Shown here: piece after piece, positions 7,866 through 14,950 of the stretch
Numbering within the stretch: the first letter of the stretch is position 1
How the letters are laid out: every line of letters begins with the position of its first letter
DNA from: Gemmatimonadota bacterium
GTDB taxonomy: Bacteria > Gemmatimonadota > Gemmatimonadetes > Gemmatimonadales > Gemmatimonadaceae
Reading direction: 5' to 3'
Assembly (NCBI GenBank): GCA_003142495.1
Contig: PLMM01000182.1
Location: forward strand, 2,351-18,672
Length of the DNA: 16,322 nt
Position numbers and translations under genes: made by a program
The notes under the pieces: generated by a model
Database searches by the model: none
Told to the model about the DNA's origin: nothing
Seen by the model: only the letters and a program-made list of their open reading frames with translations

Positions 7866-8717
7866 TCAGCGATCCGGGTCGACCATGTCTTCGAATCTGA
7901 GCCACTGCTTGTAAAAGTACAGATCGATGTACGTGGTCGGGCCATGCCGGTTCTTCAGGATCGCGAGCTCCGCGGCGCCCTCCGATCCCGGCACGGGGTG
8001 ATAGATCTCCTCGCGGAAGAGACCCAGCACGACGTCCGCGAGCTGCTTGATCGCGCCCACCGCTCCGAAGTCGTGCAGTTGCGGGCGCAGATTTTCGCGG
8101 TTGGGCGGGAGCTCGGGCAAGTGCGCCGTCACGAGCACCGCGATGTGATTGCGCATCGCGAGCTCCTTGAGCGAAAGCACCGCCTTCGCATTGTTCTCCG
8201 CCGGCGCGCCGCTCCCGTGGATGTGCTGCAGCGAGTCGACCACGAGCAGCACGGGCTTCGGCTCGCGCTTCGCCTCCGCGTCGAGCGCGTCGCTCCCCTC
8301 GTGCGGCATCGCGCGCACCACCGGGAGCATGTGCGGCTTCCTGAGCGCGACGGCGCCGAGCGACGCGCGCGTCTCCTCGTTTACGGTGCCCGCGCGCAGC
8401 GAGTCGATCGACGCGCGCCCCTCGATTGCGAGCAGCCGCTCGTTCACGCGATTCGGAGACATCTCTCCACTGAGATATGTCACCGCATTTCCCTCTTCCG
8501 CCGCTCTCAGAGCAATCGCAAGTGCTAAGGCACTCTTGCCGGTGCCGACGTCGCCGCCGAGCACGATGAGATCGCCCCGGCGAAGCCCGCCGCCGAGGAG
8601 ACGATCGAGCGTCGGGAAGCCGGTGGGGATATTGTCCGCCGCCGACTGCCCATCGGCGATCGCATCGGTGCGCTTGAGCAGTTCGGCGAGCCGCGGCTCG
8701 TCGTGGGGTGTAGTCAT
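7866..8717 (-). CDS. DnaB C-terminal-domain-like RecA-fold ATPase (no N-terminal DnaB domain)
   Basis: A 283-residue protein consisting of the RecA-like domain found in the C-terminal half of the replicative helicase DnaB. It shows IPTGFPTLDRLLGGGLRRGDL (30-50), Walker A GGDVGTGKS (54-62), YLSGEMS (81-87), Walker B VLLVVDSLQ (156-164), a GAVGAIKQLADVVL segment (218-231) matching the DnaB motif around SGxIEQDAD, and ILKNRHGPT (253-261). Only about 30 residues precede this domain, so the primase-binding N-terminal domain of DnaB is absent. It may be an accessory helicase, a RadA/KaiC-like regulator or a repair ATPase; the last fits its neighbours. The frame extends to 8801, but that extension is translated from the palindromic element at 8762-8997, so ATG 8717 is taken as the start, although no clear ribosome site precedes it. 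Confidence 0.85.
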   Translation of the reverse strand: MTTPHDEPRLAELLKRTDAIADGQSAADNIPTGFPTLDRLLGGGLRRGDLIVLGGDVGTGKSALALAIALRAAEEGNAVTYLSGEMSPNRVNERLLAIEGRASIDSLRAGTVNEETRASLGAVALRKPHMLPVVRAMPHEGSDALDAEAKREPKPVLLVVDSLQHIHGSGAPAENNAKAVLSLKELAMRNHIAVLVTAHLPELPPNRENLRPQLHDFGAVGAIKQLADVVLGLFREEIYHPVPGSEGAAELAILKNRHGPTTYIDLYFYKQWLRFEDMVDPDR

Positions 8718-8761
8718 TAGTGAGAAGTTACGGACAGACGGTGAAGCGAGGGAGGGGCGGG

Positions 8762-8997
8762 AACTGCTTACTACGAGCACGAAAAAAGCCGAAAAAGGCA
8801 CGAATCGAATCTTGTGGAGACGGACTTTTGTCGCGCGGGTTAGAGAGAATGATTTTTTTGGAAGTGCGCGAATAGATGCAAAGGCTTCAGGCCGTTAAAC
8901 AAAAGAGGAGACTCTTTCCACGTGCGCAGGCAGTTAGTCGCACCCAAGGTTCGATTCGTGCTTTTTTCGGCCTTTTTCGTGATCGTAGTTGGCAGTT
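8762..8997. repeat. Long imperfect inverted-repeat element (candidate MITE or structured intergenic repeat)
   Basis: Two 53-base arms, 8762-8814 and 8945-8997, are inverted copies matching at 47 of 53 positions. They enclose a 130-base spacer that itself has further partial complementarity (around 8814-8832 against 8899-8920) and a smaller stem (8922-8943). The arms are rich in the motif CACGAAAAA and its complement TTTTTCGTG, unlike the surrounding GC-rich genes. The element fills most of the gap between the hypothetical gene (stop at 8999) and the DnaB-like gene (start 8717). No target-site duplication is visible and no transposase gene is present. It could be a non-autonomous mobile element, a REP-like repeat, or an RNA structure or terminator between two minus-strand genes. 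Confidence 0.8.
8922..8943. repeat. Small stem-loop inside the palindromic element
   Basis: GTGCG (8922-8926) and CGCAC (8939-8943) form a perfect five-base stem around a 12-base loop. It lies beside the right arm of the larger inverted repeat, where it would form a side branch if the long hairpin folded. A short stem like this can occur by chance in GC-rich DNA. Confidence 0.4.
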
Positions 8998-8998
8998 A

Positions 8999-9400
8999 CT
9001 ACTCCTTCCGCTCTACTAGCCTTTTCACCACTCCCTCGAGCTCCGCCAAACTCCCCTCGTCGAGATGCTTCCTCGCAGCCGCGATCACGGCGCCGAGCGC
9101 CTCGGCGAGCTCCGATGTGCTCTCGCGGGCGCTCGCGGCTGCTACACGCGTTAGCGGTGTCCTAATCGCACTCGGGAGCGCGAGCGACGCGAACCATCGG
9201 CTCGCGCCCGTCGCGCGGGCCGCGCGCACCGGCGCCGGGAGCGGCGATCCCGCCACGGGCGTCGAGAGCCTTGCGGCCATCAGGCACGCGAGCGCCACCT
9301 CCCGTCCGCGACCCAGCTGCGCCCGCCCCGCATACTCCGCCAGCGCGCGAAAGGGGAAGACGATCGGGCCCACGGCGTACGGAGGAACTGAAGCGAGCAT
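8999..9400 (-). CDS. Hypothetical protein, 133 aa
   Basis: I do not recognise this protein. It is Ala/Arg-rich, mostly helical, with no clear signal peptide or membrane segment. It begins MLASVPPYAVGPIVF and ends in an amphipathic helix (about 94-132: SELAEALGAVIAAARKHL, then LEGVVKRLVERK). Third codon positions are G/C-rich as in neighbouring genes, which supports it as a real gene rather than an antisense shadow. The stop is one base outside the inverted-repeat element. It is transcribed divergently from the porX-like gene, with 136 bases between the starts. No clear ribosome site was found, so the start is uncertain. Confidence 0.6.
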   Translation of the reverse strand: MLASVPPYAVGPIVFPFRALAEYAGRAQLGRGREVALACLMAARLSTPVAGSPLPAPVRAARATGASRWFASLALPSAIRTPLTRVAAASARESTSELAEALGAVIAAARKHLDEGSLAELEGVVKRLVERKE

Positions 9401-9536
9401 GGGTAGCGTTAAAGAGAGTCAACCAGGGAACGAGGGCGCCCGGAGAGCGTAGAGAGAACCGAAGCGCGCCGCAAGCTCGTGCGCACCGGCCGAGTGCGCT
9501 GGCCGCCTCTTTTCCGTCAAACTACATTGTGAGTAC
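9401..9536. promoter_or_regulatory. Divergent intergenic region expected to hold promoters for the porX-like operon and the 133-aa gene
   Basis: This 136-base gap separates two divergent starts and is the only non-coding space upstream of the six-gene plus-strand operon, so its promoter should be here or very close. A weak -10-like TACATT lies at 9523-9528, eight bases before the ATG at 9537, but no convincing -35 accompanies it and no strong Shine-Dalgarno is seen. No palindromic operator stood out. Confidence 0.4.
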
Positions 9537-11099
9537 ATGGCACAGTACCCGAAATCGATTCTCTGGATCGACGATGAGGCCGATCTTCTCGAGTCGCACC
9601 GTATCTTCTTGCGGGAGAAGGGTTTCGAGGTAGAATCCGCGAGCAACGCGGACGACGCCGTCGAGATGCTCCGCCGGCGCACGTACGGGATAGTGCTGCT
9701 CGACGAACAGATGCCCGGCAAGCGTGGTCTCGAGGCCTATCGCGAGATTCGCGAGCTCGACCCTCTTCTTCCGATCATCATGGTCACGAAGAGCGAGGAA
9801 GACGCGACGCTGAAAGAGGCAATCGGCGTTGACGTGCGCGACTATCTCGTCAAGCCGATCAATCCGCGCCAGGTCTGTGCGGTGATCACGCGCGTGCTCG
9901 ATGGTCCGCGCATTCGGCAGCAGGCGATCGCGCGCTCGTTCGTCGAGCGCTTCCGCGCGATCGAGCTCGATCGCCAGGCGCCGCTCGACTGGCGCGGCTG
10001 GGTGTCGCGCTACAGTGAGCTCGTGGAATGGGACGTGAGTCTCGCCGAGGCGCGCGAGCAGAGTCTTTATGATTCGCTACAGTCGCTCTATCCGGACATG
10101 CGCCGCGAGTTTGCGATCTTCATGCGCGATGCGTATCCGGGGTGGCTCAAGAATCTCGAGGGCGATCGTCCGCCACTCTCGATCGACATCGTGAGCGAGT
10201 TCCTCCTCCCGATTCTCGAGCGCAATCGCGCGGCGGTGTTCGTCGTGATCGACTGTCTGCGCCTCGATCAGTGGGCGGTCCTGAGCCCGCTGCTCGCGCC
10301 GTTCTTCGAGATCGAGACGACGCACCACTTCTCGATTCTGCCCACTGCTACTCCGTACTCGCGCAACTCGCTCTTCAGCGGACTCTTTCCGAGCGAGATC
10401 GCCGCGCGATTCCCCGACTGGTGGGGCGAGCGCGAAGACGAATCGCTGAATGCGCACGAGCGCGGGCTGCTCGAGGCGCAGTTCGCGGAGCTCAAGCGCC
10501 CGATCCCCGTGCGCTACGAAAAGATCTCGAGCACCGCGGACAGCGCGGAGCTCGAGCGCCGCGTCTCGAGCGCGATCGCGCGCGAAGGGGTGAGCGCCTT
10601 CGTCTTCAACTTCGTCGACCTCCTCACGCACGGCCGCTCCGAGTCCGCCATCCTCTACGAGGTCGCGAAAGACGAGATCGCGCTGCGCCAGATCACGAAG
10701 CAGTGGTTCGAGCGCTCGGTGCTCTTCACGCTGCTCAAGGATGCCGCGCGCAAGAACATTCCGGTGCTCATCACGAGCGATCACGGCTCGATCCACTGCC
10801 TCACCCCCGCAACCGTCTTCGCGAAGCGCGACGCAACCGCGAATCTGCGCTACAAGTTCGGCGAGGATCTGCGCGCCGAGCGTCCGGAGTACGCGCTCTC
10901 GTTCGGGAATGCGGATGATCTCAAGTTGCCGCGTCGCGGCAGTGGCGCGAATACGCTGCTCGCCGTTGGCGACACCTTCTTTGTCTATCCCACGAAGCTG
11001 CGCGAATATCAGACGCGCTATCGCGGATCGTTTCTGCACGGTGGCGTGACGCCCGAGGAGTGCATCCTGCCGGTGGTGCTTCTCACGCCCAGGCGATAG
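9537..11099 (+). CDS. porX: PorX-like response regulator with PglZ (alkaline-phosphatase-superfamily) output domain
   Basis: A 520-residue protein, close to the length of Bacteroidetes PorX. The receiver domain (about 5-122) has the acidic pair D12/D13, phospho-acceptor D56 in IVLLDEQMPG, T84 and K106 (DYLVKPINP). A helical linker (about 123-215) leads to a PglZ domain (about 230-517) with the expected metal ligands and nucleophile: D239 in VFVVIDCLRLDQW, T272 in LPTATPYSRNSLFSG, D361 in NFVDLLTHGRSES, D415-H416 in ITSDHGSIHC, and H501 in FLHGGVTPEECILPVV. The metal site therefore looks intact. In Bacteroidetes, PorX works with the PorY histidine kinase to control type IX secretion, and its PglZ domain has been reported to act on oligonucleotides. 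No kinase is in this window. It is the first gene of the operon; its TAG shares a base with the next GTG. Its targets here are unknown. Confidence 0.9.
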   Translation: MAQYPKSILWIDDEADLLESHRIFLREKGFEVESASNADDAVEMLRRRTYGIVLLDEQMPGKRGLEAYREIRELDPLLPIIMVTKSEEDATLKEAIGVDVRDYLVKPINPRQVCAVITRVLDGPRIRQQAIARSFVERFRAIELDRQAPLDWRGWVSRYSELVEWDVSLAEAREQSLYDSLQSLYPDMRREFAIFMRDAYPGWLKNLEGDRPPLSIDIVSEFLLPILERNRAAVFVVIDCLRLDQWAVLSPLLAPFFEIETTHHFSILPTATPYSRNSLFSGLFPSEIAARFPDWWGEREDESLNAHERGLLEAQFAELKRPIPVRYEKISSTADSAELERRVSSAIAREGVSAFVFNFVDLLTHGRSESAILYEVAKDEIALRQITKQWFERSVLFTLLKDAARKNIPVLITSDHGSIHCLTPATVFAKRDATANLRYKFGEDLRAERPEYALSFGNADDLKLPRRGSGANTLLAVGDTFFVYPTKLREYQTRYRGSFLHGGVTPEECILPVVLLTPRR

Positions 11100-12949
11100 T
11101 GGATCTCCGCTCGTATCGGAGGATCACCCCGTTCCTGAAGCCGCACGCGTGGCGCATGGCGGGGAACATCTTCTTCAATCTCATCGGCGCCGCGCTCGAC
11201 GGATATTCATTCGCGCTGCTGATCCCGTTCCTCAACGCGCTCTTCGGGCTCCCAGCGCTGCCGATCAAGAGCGGCTGGGTCACCGCGTTCCTGCAGTGGA
11301 CGATCGGTTGGCTGCTCGATCCCGCGAATCCGATGGGATCGCTGCGCAACGTCATCCTGATCCTGCTCGGCACCGTTGCGGTGAAGAACATGTGCGTGTG
11401 GGCCGCCGGCACGCTCGGAGCACAGCTGCAGGAGTACATCACACGCGATCTGCGCGATGCCGTATATCGCCATCTGCAGTCGCTGCCGATCGGCTGGTTC
11501 ACGCGCACGAAGGTCGGACAGATCATCTCGCGCGTGCTCTCCGACACCGAGCAGACGAAGACGCTCGTGACGCAGCTCGTCACGCAGGCGATCTCCGCGG
11601 CCGCGATGGTGACGATCTACGTCGCGTATCTCTTCGGCATCTCGTGGCGCCTCACGCTGCTCGCGCTCGTCGTCGCGCCCGCGCTGACGTTCGCGCTGCA
11701 GCCGCTTCTTCGGAAGCTGCGCCGCGGATATAGGAGGTTGCGCAACGATCACGGCGAGATGATGAGCGTGCTGCAGGAGAGCGTGAGCGGCATTCGCCTC
11801 GTGAAGTCGTTCGCCGCCGAGGGCTACGAGGAGTCGCGCTTCATCGGCGCGAGCCATACGTATTCGCGCGGCCTCGTGAAGATGGCGAAGTTCGCGTTGA
11901 TTGGTCAGCCGATCACCGAGACGTTGGGCACGCTGATCGTCGTGCTGTTGCTGTGGACGGGGGCGAAGTGGGTGCTCGTCGACCACACGCTGCAGGCGTC
12001 GCAGTTCCTCGTCTTTCTCACGTTCGTGATGCGCATGCTGCAGCCGCTCAAGCAGCTCTCGCAGATTCCGGCGATCGCGCAGAACTCGTTCGCCAGCGCG
12101 GAGCGGCTCTTCGAGGTGCTCGACATGCCGACGGAGACGTCGCTCGACAAAGGAACGAAGGTCGCGAAGAGCTTCGACGATTCGCTCGAGTTCGATGACG
12201 TCTCGTTCGCGTACGACGCCGGCACCGACGTGCTCGCGGACATCTCGTTTACGGCGCGGAAGGGCGATGTGATCGCGCTGGTGGGCGCGAGCGGGGCGGG
12301 GAAGAGCACGCTCGCGGATCTGATCCCTCGCTTCTACGAGCCAACGTCCGGACGCATTTTCCTCGACGGTGTCGACACGCGCGACATCGTGCTGCCGTCG
12401 CTGCGCTCGCTCACGGGGATCGTGAGCCAGGAGACGGTGCTCTTCAACGACACCGTGCGCGCGAACATTGCGTACGGCCGCGGCGCGAAGTACTCCGACG
12501 CACAGATCGAGGCTGCCGCGCGCGCCGCGAACGCGCACGGCTTCATCGCCGAGCTCCCTCAGGGCTACGGCACCGTGCTCGGCGAACGCGGCGCGCGCCT
12601 CAGCGGCGGCCAACGGCAGCGCATCGCGATCGCGCGCGCGCTGTTGGTTGACCCGCCGATTTTGATTCTCGACGAGGCGACCTCTGCGCTCGACACCGAG
12701 TCCGAGCGCCTCGTGCAGGAGGCGATCGACCGCCTGCTCGCGGGACGCACGGTGATCGTGATCGCGCACCGCCTCTCGACGATCGTGAACGCGACGGAGA
12801 TTCTCGTGCTGGACCGCGGGCGCATCATCGAGCGCGGCACGCACGAAGCGCTGCTCGAGCACCGCGGCGCGTACTACCGGCTGCACACTCTCCAGTTCGG
12901 AGACAGGGATTCGCAACCGGTCGAAGAACATGCGCATCCTGTTTTATAG
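11099..12949 (+). CDS. msbA: MsbA-type ABC transporter (fused membrane and ATPase domains)
   Basis: A 616-residue ABC half-transporter of the lipid A flippase/multidrug type, expected to act as an inner-membrane homodimer. The membrane domain (about 15-330) has six likely helices, including 20-45, 84-104, 165-205, 275-290 and 300-315, and the coupling-region motif GIRLVKSFAAE (231-241). The ATPase domain has Walker A GASGAGKST (396-404), Q-loop Q444 in IVSQETVLFND, signature LSGGQRQR (501-508), Walker B ILILDEAT (521-528) and the H-loop histidine H557 in AHRLST. The start is taken as GTG 11099, which overlaps the last base of the porX stop; an ATG at 11060 would lie inside porX. Its location with a glycosyltransferase and an LpxL-type acyltransferase supports lipid A or glycolipid export. 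The symbol rests on family and context; the substrate is not proven. Confidence 0.85.
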   Translation: MDLRSYRRITPFLKPHAWRMAGNIFFNLIGAALDGYSFALLIPFLNALFGLPALPIKSGWVTAFLQWTIGWLLDPANPMGSLRNVILILLGTVAVKNMCVWAAGTLGAQLQEYITRDLRDAVYRHLQSLPIGWFTRTKVGQIISRVLSDTEQTKTLVTQLVTQAISAAAMVTIYVAYLFGISWRLTLLALVVAPALTFALQPLLRKLRRGYRRLRNDHGEMMSVLQESVSGIRLVKSFAAEGYEESRFIGASHTYSRGLVKMAKFALIGQPITETLGTLIVVLLLWTGAKWVLVDHTLQASQFLVFLTFVMRMLQPLKQLSQIPAIAQNSFASAERLFEVLDMPTETSLDKGTKVAKSFDDSLEFDDVSFAYDAGTDVLADISFTARKGDVIALVGASGAGKSTLADLIPRFYEPTSGRIFLDGVDTRDIVLPSLRSLTGIVSQETVLFNDTVRANIAYGRGAKYSDAQIEAAARAANAHGFIAELPQGYGTVLGERGARLSGGQRQRIAIARALLVDPPILILDEATSALDTESERLVQEAIDRLLAGRTVIVIAHRLSTIVNATEILVLDRGRIIERGTHEALLEHRGAYYRLHTLQFGDRDSQPVEEHAHPVL

Positions 12950-14021
12950 CCAGAGTCCGGAATGGAACGGCGGTGCGCGCACACTGGCCGCTGCGGCGCG
13001 TGGGATGAGCGAGCGCGGGCACAACGTGACGGTCGTGTGCCCGCCCGAGAGCGCGCTCGAGCAGCACCTGGAGTTCGGCGCGTACGAGGTCGTCTCGCTC
13101 TCGACGCTCCTGCCGTGGCCCGTCGCCGCGATGCGACTGCGCCGACTGCTCCACGATCGATTCATCCAGGTCGTGATCGTGAACGGCGACCGGGAGCAGC
13201 TCATTGCCGCGCTCGCGACGAGGCTCGCCGAGCGGGCGGCGGTGCTGCGGCGCGTGGCGATTGGAGAGAAGATCCGTCTCACAGCGAGCGCGCGCCTGGC
13301 ATTCAAGCTCGCGCCAACGGGATTGCTGTTCGGCTCAGAAGAGGACATGCGCAACGCGCCCTCCGCATCGCTCACGCGCTTTCCTCCCGCCATCGTCGCG
13401 CTCGGCGTCAACGCGCAGTCGTACGACGCCATCCGCCCCGCGTCGCGCGCAAGCATCGGCGCACCGGGCGGCACGCGGCTCCTTGTGTGCGTGTACGACC
13501 GCACCGGTCGCGCGCGCGCGGCGACGGTGCTGCGCGTGATCGCGCTGCTCGCGCCGCGACATCCCGAGCTGCGACTCGCACTGGTCGGCGCCGGTTCCGA
13601 CGACGAAGATCTGCGCATGCACGCTGCTGCCCTTCGCATTACGGGCGCCGTCAGCTTCCTCGGCGAGCGCGACGACTATCTCTCGGTGCTCAGCGTGGCC
13701 GATCTGGGCTGGGTCGTCGCCGATGGCGACAACGCGGTGTTCGCGCTCCTCGATCTTTTGGCATCGCGTGTGCCGGTGTTAGCGGAGAGGGGAACGGTGG
13801 CCGAGCAGTACGTGCCGGACGGGATCGCGGGGATCCTGTTGCCTCGAGGTGAAGCGCCCGATATCGCGGCGGCGGTCGCGCTCCTGCTCGGCCACGACGA
13901 TCGCCGTGCGGCGATGGGCGGCGCGGGGCGCGCGCGCGTGTCGCGGGACTATTCGGAGGCGAAGATGGTGGACGCGTTCGAGACGGCGGCCACCGTCGCC
14001 AGCGACCGCGCGCGCTGGTGA
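12930..14021 (+). CDS. GT-B fold glycosyltransferase, family 4-like
   Basis: A 363-residue predicted glycosyltransferase that would transfer a sugar from a nucleotide donor, probably onto a lipid or LPS acceptor at the inner face of the membrane. The N-terminal Rossmann half starts MRILFYSQSPEWNGGARTL with the family glycine loop (14-15) and RGHNVTVVCPPES. The C-terminal half has LRLALVGAGSDDEDL (214-228), VSFLGERDDYLSVLSVADLG (241-260) and LLDLLASRVPVLAERGTVAEQ. The usual GT4 E-x7-E motif appears as D267-x7-D275. The start overlaps the end of the transporter gene by 20 bases, and the stop forms GTGA with the next gene. The sugar and acceptor are unknown. Confidence 0.82.
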   Translation: MRILFYSQSPEWNGGARTLAAAARGMSERGHNVTVVCPPESALEQHLEFGAYEVVSLSTLLPWPVAAMRLRRLLHDRFIQVVIVNGDREQLIAALATRLAERAAVLRRVAIGEKIRLTASARLAFKLAPTGLLFGSEEDMRNAPSASLTRFPPAIVALGVNAQSYDAIRPASRASIGAPGGTRLLVCVYDRTGRARAATVLRVIALLAPRHPELRLALVGAGSDDEDLRMHAAALRITGAVSFLGERDDYLSVLSVADLGWVVADGDNAVFALLDLLASRVPVLAERGTVAEQYVPDGIAGILLPRGEAPDIAAAVALLLGHDDRRAAMGGAGRARVSRDYSEAKMVDAFETAATVASDRARW

Positions 14022-14950
14022 GCGAGCGACGCGGCCCGACGGTCGCGCATCGCGCGCAGTACGCGGCGTTGCGCGCGTTCGCGTGGCTGCTCGGGCTGAT
14101 GTCGTGGCGCGTGGCGACGAATCTCGCGGGGAGCATCGGGACGCTGTTCTATTCGCCGTTGGGAATCAGGCGGCGCGTGGCGGAGAAGCAGATCGCGGCG
14201 GCATTTCCGGAGCTCTCCTCGCGAGAGGTCGAGCGGGTGGCGAGAGAGAGCTATCGGCACCTGGCGCGTGTGGCGGCGGAGACCCTGCTGTTCTCGCGAC
14301 TCGATGGCGCCGGGATTCTGTCGCACATGTCGGGCATCGATGGGCTCGAGCACTTCGAGCGGCAGCGCGCGGAGGGAAAGGGCGCCATCGTGCTCACTGG
14401 CCATGTCGGCAACTGGGAGATTGGTGGGGCGGCGACTGCGGCGAGTGGAATTCCGATCGACGTCGTCGTCCGCCTCATGGGAAATCCGCTGTTCGATGAG
14501 TATCTCACGAGCGCGCGGCACAACCTCGGCATGACCGTCGTCCGCGATCGGGACGCCGTGCGCCACACCGCGCGCGCGCTGCGCGAGGGACATGTGGTCG
14601 CGTTTCTCATCGATCAGTCCGGACTCCACATCGCGTCGAGCTTCGTGAACTTTTTCGGGCGGCCGGCGAAGACACCGCGCGGGCCGGCAGTACTCGCGAT
14701 TCGACTTGGTGCGCCGGTGTTCTTCGGTGTGAGCCTCCGTCAGCCCGACGGTCGGTACCATCTCCACATTCGCGAGCTCGTCACGGAGCGCACCGGCGAC
14801 ACCGATCGCGATGTCGAAGCGATCCTGAACGCGTACTCGCGAACGCTCGAGTACTTCGTGCGCCAGGCGCCCGAGCAGTATTTCTGGCAGCATCGCCGCT
14901 GGAAGCGCCAGCCTGCGAGCACGCCACCCGAGCTCCGCGATCCGGTATGA
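14018..14950 (+). CDS. LpxL/HtrB-family lysophospholipid (lipid A) acyltransferase
   Basis: A 310-residue member of the LPLAT family of lipid A late acyltransferases, which add secondary acyl chains at the inner membrane. The catalytic H-x4-E motif is present as HVGNWE (129-134) in VLTGHVGNWEIGG. Other family blocks are GIRRRVAEKQIAAAFPE (49-65), VAFLIDQSG (194-202), FFGRPAKTPRGPA (212-224) and the C-terminal PEQYFWQHRRWKRQP (285-299). Residues about 17-47 are the likely membrane anchor. It starts with GTG, overlapping the glycosyltransferase stop by four bases, and overlaps the permease by four bases (ATGA). An acyltransferase for phosphatidylinositol mannoside or ornithine lipid has the same fold, so lipid A as acceptor is the most likely reading, not certain. 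Confidence 0.9.
   Translation: MSERRGPTVAHRAQYAALRAFAWLLGLMSWRVATNLAGSIGTLFYSPLGIRRRVAEKQIAAAFPELSSREVERVARESYRHLARVAAETLLFSRLDGAGILSHMSGIDGLEHFERQRAEGKGAIVLTGHVGNWEIGGAATAASGIPIDVVVRLMGNPLFDEYLTSARHNLGMTVVRDRDAVRHTARALREGHVVAFLIDQSGLHIASSFVNFFGRPAKTPRGPAVLAIRLGAPVFFGVSLRQPDGRYHLHIRELVTERTGDTDRDVEAILNAYSRTLEYFVRQAPEQYFWQHRRWKRQPASTPPELRDPV

Noticed and set aside
8718..8801. N-terminal extension of the DnaB-like ATPase starting at 8801
   Set aside because: The first residues (FSAFFVLVVSS) are translated from the left arm of the palindromic element; the ATG at 8717 gives a normal protein.
8762..8997. CRISPR array or tRNA-like structure in the palindromic region
   Set aside because: There are only two inverted copies, not direct repeats with regular spacers, and no tRNA cloverleaf or T-loop motif could be found.
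8922..9452. A 176-aa plus-strand frame across the right arm and the 133-aa gene
   Set aside because: It begins inside the inverted repeat and is then antisense to a frame with better coding character; no protein features.
10077..11039. A 320-aa minus-strand frame inside the porX-like gene
   Set aside because: It is antisense to a gene with a full set of conserved motifs, and is rich in Arg/Glu as expected of a GC-rich shadow frame.
11207..12937. A 576-aa minus-strand frame across the ABC transporter gene
   Set aside because: Despite its length it is a shadow of the transporter, whose Walker A, LSGGQ, Walker B and H-loop motifs are all present on the plus strand.
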